Both the position numbers and the translations under genes were made by a program. The notes beneath the pieces are model-generated. The model searched no databases. It was not told the origin of the DNA and was given only the letters and a program-made list of their open reading frames with translations. Below, piece by piece: positions 51,401 to 60,087 of a DNA stretch of 64,000 bases (the first letter of the stretch is position 1; every line of letters starts with the position of its first letter). This stretch comes from B30-G6 sp964633115. Its GTDB lineage: Bacteria > Desulfobacterota > Desulfobacteria > Desulfobacterales > B30-G6. Where the stretch lies: assembly GCA_964633115.1 (NCBI GenBank), contig CAZWEO010000005.1, positions 1 through 64,000 on the forward strand, given 5' to 3'.

Positions 51401-52760
51401 TGGGTATTTCAGGATTCAGATCCAGGGCGGCGAACAAGCCAGTTTGCATGCGTGGGTAGGTGAACAAAAAGCGCAAGCAGCACTCAATCTATATGAAAAT
51501 GCAGGAACCCATCAAGGTGGGCGCCCAAAACCGGAAGAATCTTCGTCCCAATCCATAAAGGAAGTTCTGATTGCCGCACTTAGCCAGTATGTCGTGCACA
51601 GGGGCGAACACCAGACTATCATTGCCGGATTTCCCTGGTTTCTGGATTGGGGCCGCGATGCTATCATCGTTACGCGGGCTCTGATCGCCTCAGGTAAAAT
51701 CGAGGCGGCGCGTCAGGTCTTGGGGCTTTTTGGCGGTTATGAAGAAGATGGCAGCCTGCCCAATATGCTTCAAGGAATGCAAACCTCAAACCGGGATACT
51801 TCGGACGCTCCCTTGTGGTTTATTGTTGCTATCCAGGATTTGTTGGAAAAAGAAGGCGATCATTCCTGGCTGGACGAAACGTATGCACAGCGTATGATTA
51901 AAGAGATCATCACATCCATCGCCGAAGCCTATATTCGGGGAACCCATAATGGCATTCACATGGATCCGGAATCGGGATTAATTTTCAGCCCATCCCACTA
52001 TACCTGGATGGATACGAATCACCCCGCCGGCACACCCCGGGAAGGCTATGCCATTGAAATCCAGGCCTTGTGGTACGCAGCACTACAATTACTCGCTAAA
52101 ATCGATGCCAAAGAGAAGCGTTGGGCACAGTTGGCTGCCCAAGTACAAACCTCGATTGCGGCGTTTTTTTGGTTGCCATCAGAGGGTTTTTTAGCAGACT
52201 GCCTATACGCAAAAGCGGGTACACCAGCTCGAGCAGCAGAACCCGATGACGCGCTACGCCCGAATCAGTTGCTGGCTGTGACCTTAGGCGCTTTCTCAAA
52301 ATCATCGCATTGCCAAACATTGCTAGAATCTTGTCAGACCTTACTCATACCTGGTGCCATTCGAAGCTTGGCCGACCGTCCCTTAAGGCGTCCACTGGAA
52401 ATATTTCATAATGGGCAGCAATTGGGTGATCCGCATGCGCCCTATCAAGGTCGTTATCAGGGCGATGAAGACACCCAGCGAAAACCAGCTTATCACAATG
52501 GCACTGCCTGGACCTGGCTATTTCCATCCTTTTGCGAGGCTTGGGCCAAAGTTTTCGGTCCCGCAGCAACCCCAACGGCAATGGCTTGGTTGAACAGCAT
52601 CATCGTCTTACTGCAAGAAGGATGTGTCGGTCACCTTCCCGAAATTATAGATGGCGATCTGCCCCACAAACAGCGCGGTTGCCCGGCTCAAGCCTGGGGG
52701 GTCAGTGAGGCTTTGCGGGTATGGCTGAAACTTGAGCAGGATCTACAGGACCAAGAATAA
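48447..52760 (+). CDS. Bifunctional glycogen debranching enzyme (GH13 plus GH133)
   Basis: 1437 residues combining two activities. The N-terminal half is a GH13 alpha-amylase-type barrel (about 150-560): nucleophile D330 in GFRCDAG, acid/base E359 in FLEG and D418 in ETHDN. The C-terminal third (about 1040-1430) is an amylo-alpha-1,6-glucosidase domain with GFPWFLDWGRDAII, DGSLPNM and SDAPLWF. This is the layout of the eukaryotic debranching enzyme, which moves a maltotriosyl unit and then hydrolyses the branch. Bacterial debranching usually relies on GlgX alone. The middle (about 600-1030) is beta-rich and less conserved. Starts 135 bases after gcdA. Confidence 0.9.
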   Translation: MSNDVQITLDPAPGSSLLRHRGDTLVFALRTNRPIQGRAFLRTNLGRGRISRQQIRDAVENKVAPSGRDWFDIRMPEVEPQYFRLRLPLIEVGHFEAKALFIPRGQTEPLWVPGVNICINIEPAESCCANIIYNAFVRQFGANKEGLGFGENHLQAMSVLDETGCHVIPPSGTFRDLIQELDFIIGELGCRYIQLLPIHPTPTTFGRMGRFGSPYAALSFTAVDPALAEFDDRATPLEQFLELVQAVHARNAKVLLDIAINHTGWAASLHETHPQWLVRSDQGNIEVPGAWGVRWEDLTKLNFQHRDLWCYMAEVFLTWCRRGVDGFRCDAGYMIPATVWQYIIAVVRDQFPDTIFFLEGLGGKVSVTRGLLDSANFNWAYSELFQNYSQHDIVAQMELAQQISQGQGLMVHYAETHDNLRLASRSQTWARMRTALCALASFQGGFGFANGVEWYASQKINVHESPSLNWGSDQNQVDYIRRLSQLLKKHPAFWDQSRIDIIDQTSEHTFVFLRQHMPTEKKLLIVVNLDDSRPQRAVWPEMDRMGTTESWLDLISGERVAARMQAGNMQIDLLPGQVLCISNEPDGYVDTAVQADKPFGIPDRILRQRLRLKTLEVQQAYHDFGDMDDWDVDIASRQLREDPLDFCRRMNSHSGESRTIHWCWPQDCRREVMLPPHHFLYLKSPHPFKVKIGQGQQIWVSETSLPSRHDFHWALIKPFPVSDAMRELNMNLSVYALEKCQQVDARLMLLPNRLSDFNLTYSRRCIDSSQQRLLLSNVRGAACFLPLAWGRQYSRYDSVLAANIHPQLPVDRWIMFTRLRAWVVYQDYSQSLDMDCLTSFGLNRALQGDWSFQVPTGCGTHVILQLWVHLHKDSNLIQFEVRRCPQNGEQGRLSNAETVEIILRPDIENRSFHANTKAYRDVENAWPQAVSSQKDGFTFKPDNSHCLNMVQPGGEFVTEPEWHYMIHRTEDADRGFDPHGDLFSPGYFRIQIQGGEQASLHAWVGEQKAQAALNLYENAGTHQGGRPKPEESSSQSIKEVLIAALSQYVVHRGEHQTIIAGFPWFLDWGRDAIIVTRALIASGKIEAARQVLGLFGGYEEDGSLPNMLQGMQTSNRDTSDAPLWFIVAIQDLLEKEGDHSWLDETYAQRMIKEIITSIAEAYIRGTHNGIHMDPESGLIFSPSHYTWMDTNHPAGTPREGYAIEIQALWYAALQLLAKIDAKEKRWAQLAAQVQTSIAAFFWLPSEGFLADCLYAKAGTPARAAEPDDALRPNQLLAVTLGAFSKSSHCQTLLESCQTLLIPGAIRSLADRPLRRPLEIFHNGQQLGDPHAPYQGRYQGDEDTQRKPAYHNGTAWTWLFPSFCEAWAKVFGPAATPTAMAWLNSIIVLLQEGCVGHLPEIIDGDLPHKQRGCPAQAWGVSEALRVWLKLEQDLQDQE

Positions 52761-52878
52761 ACCTTAAAGTTGCAACGTTGGGGTAGACAAGATCGTAATG
52801 GACACCATTGGGATACCTTGCTTGTGGCCGTGGACATTATGTATTATAGTGTCGCATTAGCAAAAAAAAGGACCTGTC

Positions 52879-55428
52879 ATGAAGCATCTCCAAATGTATC
52901 AAGTTTTTCCGTCTGTTCCCGAGCCATTAAAATTTCTGGAAGTTCTATCCAGAAACATGTGGTGGTGTTGGCACTTGGATGCGATTGAATTATTTCGGCG
53001 CATCAATCCGCATCTATGGCGCCAATCGGGACGCAACCCGATTCTATTTTCAACCATGATTCCGCCTAGGCGTCTGCTGGAACTGGCAGAAGACGAGGGC
53101 TATCTTGCCCATATGGGGCGGGTTAAAAAGAAATTTGAAAACGAAACCGGAATTATAGAAAACCAAACTGCCTCATCAGCTGCACAGCCGGGGACGATTG
53201 CCTATTTTTCGATGGAATTCGGCATTCACGAAAGTTTGCCTCTGTTTGCAGGCGGGTTGGGTGTGCTGGCGGGCGATCACCTAAAAGCGGCATCGGATTT
53301 GTCGGTACCGCTAGTGGCTGTGGGTCTAATGTACCACCAGGGCTATTTCCATCAGTTCCTAAATGATGACGGTTGGCAACAGGAGGAATACCCGGATACT
53401 GATTTTTTCCATTTGCCGCTGAGACGTGCTAAGGACCAATTTGGCAACCAAGCTGCTATTTCGCTTAAAGGCCCCAAGGGTATTATTAACGCTGTGGTTT
53501 GGAAGTTACAGGTCGGGCAAATTCCGCTATATTTATTGGATACCAATATTCCGGAAAATTCAAATGAAGATCGGGCGATTACCCGTCGGCTATATGCTGG
53601 CGATCCCAGACAACGACTGGAACAGGAAATTTTACTGGGCATCGGCGGTATGCGGGCACTCAATGTCATGGGCATCCAGCCCAAGATCTGCCACATGAAC
53701 GAAGGTCATTCAGCCTTTTGCAGTCTGGAACGTCTATGCCAGATTAAGGGTCAATATAATATCGATCTGGAAACAGCCCTGGAGATCGTGCCACGAGGAA
53801 CGATATTTACGACGCATACACCGGTGGCAGCAGGTCATGATGAATTCCCCGCAGACATGGTTCGGCCCTACGTGGAAGACTTGCAGGAATGCTTGGGTAT
53901 CGATGCGGATCAAATTATCTCCTGGGGTCAACCGGGTGGTGGCGAATCCGATCAACCCTTATCCATGTTTGTTCTCGGGCTTCGCATGTCTCAATACCAT
54001 AACGGTGTCAGCCAATTGCACGGTCATGTTGCCCGGCGAATGTGGTCGCATGTGTGGCCGGGATGGCCCCAAGATGAGGTCCCCATTTCGCATGTAACCA
54101 ATGGCATCCACATACCATCCTGGATTTCGATTGAAAACGCAACCTTGTTTGAACGCTATCTGACACCTGATTGGCATTTACACACCGGCACCAATGGCCT
54201 GTCCCAGATGATCGACCAAATTTACGATGAAGAATTGTGGCAGGCCCGTCGTATGAGTCGTGCCAGGTTGATTCGGTTTTGCCGGGAGCGAATGGTTAGA
54301 CAATACGGTCGCCGGAATGCACCCCAAGCCGCCATGCGGGCGGCAGAGAGTGTGCTGGATCCGGAAGTGCTGACCATCGGATTTGCACGGCGCTTTGCTA
54401 CCTATAAACGCGCCACCTTACTGCTAAATGATCCCGATCGTTTCAAAAAAGTAATTAATCACACGGACCGCCCGGTACAGATCATTTTTGCCGGCAAAGC
54501 CCATCCCAAGGACGGCGAAGGCAAGGAAATTATCAGGCAACTGACTGCATTCGCCCGTCAGCAGGATGTGCAGCACCGCATCATTTTTTTAGAAAACTAT
54601 GATATCAACGTAACCCGCACCCTGGTTCAGGGAGTCGATATCTGGCTCAACACGCCCCGGCGCCCGCTGGAAGCCTGCGGTACTTCCGGTATGAAAGCTG
54701 CCATAAATGGTGTTTTGAACCTCAGTGTCCTGGATGGCTGGTGGTGCGAAGGTTATCGGGAGGACCGTGGTTGGGCCATCGGCCACGGCGAGGAATATGA
54801 TGATCCCGAATATCAGGACATGGTGGATAGCTATGCACTCTACAATATATTGGAAAACGATGTAATCCCGCTTTTTTACGATCGTAAAAACGGTGAAACT
54901 CCTGAAAAATGGACCCGTATGATGAAAGCCTCCATGAAAATGGCCCTGGATCATTTTTGTACGCATCGAATGGTCAGGGAGTACGATAGTAAATTTTATC
55001 AGCCGGCATTGGCGGGGTATGACCGCATGACAGCCAAGGATGCCGAGGCTTCCAAACAGCTACTGTCACAGCGCAAACGGCTTATGGAAAAATGGGGCGA
55101 TATTCATCTGAATGCGCCCGTTCGTGAGGACAGCGGATCCTTTCGAATTGGAGATTCATTTCGTGTCACCACTGAGGTGACATTGGGCGAAATCCGTCCA
55201 GAAGAGGTGTTGGTGGAGTTGTACTACGGCAAAATGCGTACCCTCGACACCCTCATGTCTGGCAATACCCAGATGATGGAGGTTGCCGAAGATTTGGGAC
55301 AGGGAATCTATCGATATGCCTGCCAGCTCCCATGCGAAGCCTCGGGGCGTTTTGGTTTTACTGTGCGGGTCAGTCCCAAAGGAGATGCCTTTCTACGATT
55401 TACGCCTGGTCTGATATCATGGGCGTGA
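52879..55428 (+). CDS. glgP: Glycogen (alpha-glucan) phosphorylase, GT35
   Basis: 849 residues of the short prokaryotic type, with an N-terminal DUF3417-like region (PEPLKFLEVLSRNMWWCWH). K606 in GTSGMKAA is the pyridoxal-phosphate lysine, and THTPVAAGHDEF and ARRFATYKRA match the active-site and phosphate regions. It releases glucose-1-phosphate from glycogen ends. A C-terminal beta-rich tail from about 730 is extra to the catalytic core. AAAAGGA precedes the ATG. Confidence 0.95.
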   Translation: MKHLQMYQVFPSVPEPLKFLEVLSRNMWWCWHLDAIELFRRINPHLWRQSGRNPILFSTMIPPRRLLELAEDEGYLAHMGRVKKKFENETGIIENQTASSAAQPGTIAYFSMEFGIHESLPLFAGGLGVLAGDHLKAASDLSVPLVAVGLMYHQGYFHQFLNDDGWQQEEYPDTDFFHLPLRRAKDQFGNQAAISLKGPKGIINAVVWKLQVGQIPLYLLDTNIPENSNEDRAITRRLYAGDPRQRLEQEILLGIGGMRALNVMGIQPKICHMNEGHSAFCSLERLCQIKGQYNIDLETALEIVPRGTIFTTHTPVAAGHDEFPADMVRPYVEDLQECLGIDADQIISWGQPGGGESDQPLSMFVLGLRMSQYHNGVSQLHGHVARRMWSHVWPGWPQDEVPISHVTNGIHIPSWISIENATLFERYLTPDWHLHTGTNGLSQMIDQIYDEELWQARRMSRARLIRFCRERMVRQYGRRNAPQAAMRAAESVLDPEVLTIGFARRFATYKRATLLLNDPDRFKKVINHTDRPVQIIFAGKAHPKDGEGKEIIRQLTAFARQQDVQHRIIFLENYDINVTRTLVQGVDIWLNTPRRPLEACGTSGMKAAINGVLNLSVLDGWWCEGYREDRGWAIGHGEEYDDPEYQDMVDSYALYNILENDVIPLFYDRKNGETPEKWTRMMKASMKMALDHFCTHRMVREYDSKFYQPALAGYDRMTAKDAEASKQLLSQRKRLMEKWGDIHLNAPVREDSGSFRIGDSFRVTTEVTLGEIRPEEVLVELYYGKMRTLDTLMSGNTQMMEVAEDLGQGIYRYACQLPCEASGRFGFTVRVSPKGDAFLRFTPGLISWA

Positions 55429-55433
55429 AATAG

Positions 55434-55560
55434 GGTTTAAGGGTTCATTGGGTTTGTTGAGTTTATTGAGTTGGAAAAGAGTAAATGGGTCTCTGGAAAA
55501 CGGTTAGGGCTTAGCAACTCAATGAACGCAATGAACTCAAGAAACACAATAAACTAAATT
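55434..55560. repeat. Inverted repeat of GTTCATTG/CAATGAAC words before glgA
   Basis: Left words GTTCATTGGG, GTTTGTTGAG and TTATTGAGTTG face CAACTCAATGAA, CAATGAACTC and AACACAATAAAC on the right. A shorter related piece (GAGTTTGTTGGTTTTGTTGAG) lies at 59930-59950. No gene is present. Confidence 0.5.
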
Positions 55561-55606
55561 TGTGATTACTATTTAAGATCGTAAACATTTATCTTCGGAA
55601 ATTCTG

Positions 55607-57142
55607 ATGCCCACCAATGGCGCGACATCATCACCCCGCGTGCTCATCGTGACACCCGAGGTTACTTACCTGCCGGATCGCATGGGGAGCCTGTCTAAAC
55701 TATTGACCGCAAAAGCCGGTGGTTTGGCCGATGTTTCTGCCGCCCTGATTAGTGCCTTATTCGAACAGGGTGTCGATGTGCATGTGGCTCTGCCTGACTA
55801 CCGCGCAATTTTTGCCGATCGACTGACACCATTTCTCAAGAAAGAGCAACGCACAATCCGGCGGGTAATGCCCGACGATCGCGTGCATCTGGCTCAAGAC
55901 CGGGCTTTCTACTATCTGAATCGAGTTTATTCTAATTACGGGGGTGAGAATACCAAACTTTCGCTCGCATTCCAGCGAGAAGTTATCAATCATGTTATTC
56001 CGCAAGTCGAGCCCGACCTCATCCATTGCAATGACTGGATGACCGGATTAATCCCAGCCATGGCGCGCCAAATGGGAATTCCTTGCCTATTTACGATTCA
56101 TAACATTCATACGGTCAAAAGCACGCTGGCTCATATTGAAGATCGGGGGATTGATGCCGCCTATTTTTGGCATTATCTGTTTTATGAAAAAGCACCATAC
56201 GATTATGAGGAATCGTGGGGACACAATCCAATCGATTTTCTTGTCAGTGGCGTGTTTGCGGCCCATTTTGTCAATACAGTCAGTCCCACTTTTTTAGGCG
56301 AAATTATCAGTGGCCAGCATGATTTCGTGGCTGAGAACTTAAAATGGGAACTCGCCAATAAGGTTGCGGCCAATTGTGCCGTGGGAATATTAAATGCACC
56401 CGACCCGGTATTCAGCCCGGAATCCGATGAATACCTCTTTCATCGCTATACTTATCTGGATCCCGTCATCGCCAAACAGGAAAATAAGTTGGAACTTCAG
56501 ATTATGCTGGGATTGACGGAAGATCCCGGAGCCCCCCTTTTTTTTTGGCCTTCTCGTTTGGATCCAATTCAAAAGGGCTGCCAGTTGCTGGCGGAGATTC
56601 TCTACCAGGTTATCACATCATATTGGGATCAGAATATACAGATTATATTTGTGGCTAACGGTGACTATCAAAGAGTGTTCCGCGATATAGTCTCATTTCA
56701 TAACTTGCATCAGCGCGTGGCTGTTTGTGATTTTAGCGAACGCTTGGAGCACCAGGCATATGCTGCTTCGGATTTTATACTTATGCCGTCGCGCTTCGAA
56801 CCCTGTGGCTTGCCCCAAATGATTGCCCCGATATACGGTTCCTTGCCCTTGGTTCACGATACTGGTGGCCTGCATGACACAATTGAACACCTGGATGCTG
56901 ATGCCAACATTGGCAATGGATTTGTTTTTGAAACCTATGATGCCAATGGACTACGCTGGGCGATTGACCAGGCCATGCATTATTATAGACGGCCCATAGA
57001 TCAAAAGGCGGCCCAGATAAAGCGTATTATGCAGGCCAGTGCTGAAACCTTCAACCATGCTGTGACCGCTCAGCAATATATCAAACTGTATGAGCGCATG
57101 CTGGATCGACCCTTGATTGCTGCATCCCCTTATCAGAGATGA
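55607..57142 (+). CDS. glgA: Glycogen synthase, GT5 family
   Basis: 511 residues with the N-terminal KAGGLADV nucleotide-sugar signature (K36), WPSRLDPIQKG (arginine and lysine that bind the phosphates) and catalytic E398 in SRFEPCGLPQ. It extends alpha-1,4 chains from ADP-glucose, or UDP-glucose in some lineages. The usual VRRTGGL reads VHDTGGL. The run of six C and nine T at about 56532-56546 inside the gene keeps frame but is prone to slippage. The stop overlaps glgB by four bases (ATGA), so the two are coupled. No glgC is in the window. Confidence 0.93.
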   Translation: MPTNGATSSPRVLIVTPEVTYLPDRMGSLSKLLTAKAGGLADVSAALISALFEQGVDVHVALPDYRAIFADRLTPFLKKEQRTIRRVMPDDRVHLAQDRAFYYLNRVYSNYGGENTKLSLAFQREVINHVIPQVEPDLIHCNDWMTGLIPAMARQMGIPCLFTIHNIHTVKSTLAHIEDRGIDAAYFWHYLFYEKAPYDYEESWGHNPIDFLVSGVFAAHFVNTVSPTFLGEIISGQHDFVAENLKWELANKVAANCAVGILNAPDPVFSPESDEYLFHRYTYLDPVIAKQENKLELQIMLGLTEDPGAPLFFWPSRLDPIQKGCQLLAEILYQVITSYWDQNIQIIFVANGDYQRVFRDIVSFHNLHQRVAVCDFSERLEHQAYAASDFILMPSRFEPCGLPQMIAPIYGSLPLVHDTGGLHDTIEHLDADANIGNGFVFETYDANGLRWAIDQAMHYYRRPIDQKAAQIKRIMQASAETFNHAVTAQQYIKLYERMLDRPLIAASPYQR

Positions 57143-59178
57143 CAAAAGATCACCGCAAACAATCGATAGAATTGAAAGTAGACACACTGCTGAAAGCAGA
57201 CCCCTATCTGAAGCCTTACACTACTGCCATTCGCAGCCGTATGACCAAAATTGAGGCAACACGGGCCCGCCTAACCCAAGATAAAACAAGCATAGCTGAA
57301 TTTGCCTTAGGGCACTTGCATTATGGCCTCCATCAGGTTGACGGTGGTTGGGTGTTGCGAGAATGGGCCCCCAATGCTAGCGCCGTCTTTTTAATTGGCG
57401 ATATGACTGGCTGGTTGGAAAAGGATACATATGGTTTTCAGCGCACGAACTCTCTCGGAGAATGGGAGCTGCGTCTACCCCATGATGCTTTAACGCACGG
57501 GCAACACTACGGTTTGAGACTTCATTGGCCGGGCGGCAAAGGAGATCGGATTCCGGCATATTGCCAGCGAGTGGTACAGGACCCTAAAACGCTGATCTTC
57601 AGCGCCCAAGTCTGGCATCCGCAAGCGCCATTCGAATGGCGGCATTCAAGGCCGCTTAGGAATAAAGAGGGGCTGTTAATTTACGAAGCCCACATTGGTA
57701 TGGCCCAGGAGGAGCCGGGAATCGGAACCTATGCCGCTTTTGCTGAAAAAATCATCCCGCGGATTGTGCGTGCCGGCTATAACACTATTCAATTCATGGG
57801 CCTGCAGGAACATCCCTATTATGGTTCATTTGGCTATCAGGTGTCTAATTTCTTCGCGGCTTCATCCCGTTTTGGATCCCCCAAAGATCTAAAGCTGGTC
57901 ATCGACACGGCCCATGGCGCCGGTCTAATGGTGATCATGGATTTGATTCACTCCCATAGCGTTTCAAACGAAACCGAGGGTCTGAGCCGATTCGACGGTA
58001 CGACCTATCAGTATTTTCATGAGGGGGAGCGTGGTCATCATCCTGCCTGGGATTCGCGTTGCTTTGATTATGCCAAACCCCAGGTCCTTCATTTCCTGCT
58101 TTCCAATTGCCGTTTCTGGCTGGATACATTTCATTTAGATGGATTCCGGTTTGATGGGATCACAAGCATGCTTTATAAGCACCATGGGTTGGGCCACGCC
58201 TTTACAAGCTATGCAGACTACTTCGATGATTCCCTGGACGAAGATGCCTTGGTTTATTTAGCCCTTGCCAATAGTCTCATACATGAAATCGAACCGGCGG
58301 CTATTACCATTGCCGAGGATGTGAGCGGACTGCCGGGCTTGGCGGTTCCGGCTGGCCGCGGGGGTATCGGATTTGACTATCGATTTGCCATGGGTGTTCC
58401 CGACTACTGGATCAAGCTAACCAAGGACAATCGGGATGAAGATTGGTCCATGGGGCATCTTTGGCATGAGTTAACAAATCGCAGGCAGGATGAAAAAACC
58501 GTTAGCTATGCAGAATCCCATGACCAAGCCATGGTGGGAGATCAGACCCTCATATTTCGCCTGATGGGTGACAACATGTACACCCACATGGCCCAGACAG
58601 ATACCCATCTAAAAATCGACCGGGGCATGGCGCTTCACAAGATGATCCGGCTACTGACGCTATCCACTGCTGATCAAGGTTATCTAAACTTTATGGGGAA
58701 CGAATTTGGTCATCCGGAATGGATCGATTTTCCGCGGCCTGGCAACAATTGGTCTTATCATTATGCGCGGCGGCAATGGCATTTGGTGGACGATCCTGAG
58801 CTAAAATATTCGCAATTGGCTTGCTTTGATCGCGATATGATCGGGCTGGCAAAAAGATATACCATTTTTGATTCACATGCGAACCTGGTTCATGTGCATG
58901 ACGATGATAAGATTCTCGCTGTATCCCGGGGACAACTCATATTGATTTTCAATTTTCATGCCAACCAATCCTACCCGGATTATTATCTCAACCTAGCCAA
59001 AGGGCGTTATAAATGGGTTTTCGATACAGATAAAAATTGTTTCGGTGGCCAGGGCAGATTGAATGAAGCCCGCAAATGTGTATTTGAAACCCATAATCAG
59101 AATAAAAATGCCACTGAAGGGCTCCGTATCTATCTTCCCTGCCGGTCCGCAATTGTTATAACATGCTATAATAATTAG
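57139..59178 (+). CDS. glgB: 1,4-alpha-glucan branching enzyme, eukaryote-like GH13 type
   Basis: 679 residues: a CBM48-type domain (about 55-150; LREWAPNASAVFLIGDMTGW) and a GH13 barrel with D339 in DGFRFDGITSML, E393 in TIAEDVSG and D462 in ESHDQA. The DGFRFDGITSMLYKHHG form, and the length, resemble the GBE1/GH13_8 branch of eukaryotes and some bacteria rather than E. coli GlgB of GH13_9. It introduces alpha-1,6 branches. Four-base overlap with glgA. Confidence 0.93.
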   Translation: MTKDHRKQSIELKVDTLLKADPYLKPYTTAIRSRMTKIEATRARLTQDKTSIAEFALGHLHYGLHQVDGGWVLREWAPNASAVFLIGDMTGWLEKDTYGFQRTNSLGEWELRLPHDALTHGQHYGLRLHWPGGKGDRIPAYCQRVVQDPKTLIFSAQVWHPQAPFEWRHSRPLRNKEGLLIYEAHIGMAQEEPGIGTYAAFAEKIIPRIVRAGYNTIQFMGLQEHPYYGSFGYQVSNFFAASSRFGSPKDLKLVIDTAHGAGLMVIMDLIHSHSVSNETEGLSRFDGTTYQYFHEGERGHHPAWDSRCFDYAKPQVLHFLLSNCRFWLDTFHLDGFRFDGITSMLYKHHGLGHAFTSYADYFDDSLDEDALVYLALANSLIHEIEPAAITIAEDVSGLPGLAVPAGRGGIGFDYRFAMGVPDYWIKLTKDNRDEDWSMGHLWHELTNRRQDEKTVSYAESHDQAMVGDQTLIFRLMGDNMYTHMAQTDTHLKIDRGMALHKMIRLLTLSTADQGYLNFMGNEFGHPEWIDFPRPGNNWSYHYARRQWHLVDDPELKYSQLACFDRDMIGLAKRYTIFDSHANLVHVHDDDKILAVSRGQLILIFNFHANQSYPDYYLNLAKGRYKWVFDTDKNCFGGQGRLNEARKCVFETHNQNKNATEGLRIYLPCRSAIVITCYNN

Positions 59179-59253
59179 AAAAAATATTTTAGCTGTTATA
59201 CGGGTATGACAACTTATAAGCCCACCTATAAAATCCACAAAATTTGGAGGATT

Positions 59254-59955
59254 TCAATCTTGAAATGATAATATCGGCCATCCATCAGACATGGCCTTTT
59301 TTCTCAAACGTTCGGTGGGCTCGACCGCAGTCGGATGGCCCACCGTTTCCAGCATGGGAATATCAGAGTGATGATTGCCGTAGGCATAGGATTGATTGAG
59401 TTGGATATGGTGTTGATGGGCCAAATCTCGGATGGCTTTGCCTTTATGTTTGTCGATGCAAATGGGTCCGTCCGTGGCACCAGTTAGCTGGCCATTGTTG
59501 GCCATTTCAAGCTCAGTGCAAAGCAGATGATCAAATCCAAGATCTTTTATCACCGGTGCCAGCATATAGCGCACCGATGCTGAGACTAAAACGAGGGTAT
59601 GGCCCGCAGCTTGGTGCTGGCGAGCCCGCGCAAGAATATTAGGCGCCAGGTGCGGTTTCAGATGGTTAAGGTAAAATTCTTTCGCCCCTGCCTTCAACGG
59701 TTGGATGTTTCGACCTTTGTAAAATGTCAACATAACCCGCGCCATTTGCATGTCGGAAACCCAATCACGTTGATATAAGTAATTGACAAGGCCAACTTTT
59801 ATTAAAAAAGGGAGTCGAATTTCCTTGATTTGATAGAGGTATTTGAATCCAACGCGGCCACTTTCAACCTTGATAAGGGTAAGATCAAAATCAAAAAAAG
59901 CACCGATGTGGGGACCGGGGTTCATGGAGTTTGTTGGTTTTGTTGAGTTCATCAA
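59254..59955 (-). CDS. HAD-superfamily phosphatase, SerB-like (subfamily IB)
   Basis: 233 residues. Motif I is DFDLT (D22, D24), motif II is SAS near 107-109, and motif IV is GNHHSDIPML near 195-204, so a phosphomonoesterase of the phosphoserine-phosphatase type is likely; the substrate is unknown. The first ten residues (MMNSTKPTNS) are encoded by a GTTTTGTTGAGTT-type repeat, so the true start may be M11 at 59925. It is convergent with glgB. Confidence 0.8.
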   Translation of the reverse strand: MMNSTKPTNSMNPGPHIGAFFDFDLTLIKVESGRVGFKYLYQIKEIRLPFLIKVGLVNYLYQRDWVSDMQMARVMLTFYKGRNIQPLKAGAKEFYLNHLKPHLAPNILARARQHQAAGHTLVLVSASVRYMLAPVIKDLGFDHLLCTELEMANNGQLTGATDGPICIDKHKGKAIRDLAHQHHIQLNQSYAYGNHHSDIPMLETVGHPTAVEPTERLRKKAMSDGWPILSFQD

Positions 59956-60087
59956 ATTAGCTTTTTAGGCTGTAGACTATTAGTCACTTACAAGTTCAAA
60001 TGGCAGTAAAACGCACACGTTTCAAAGGATGAAATGCAAATGATGCATGCAGAATGTAGAATATCGAATGTCGAAGGAATGAGATGT

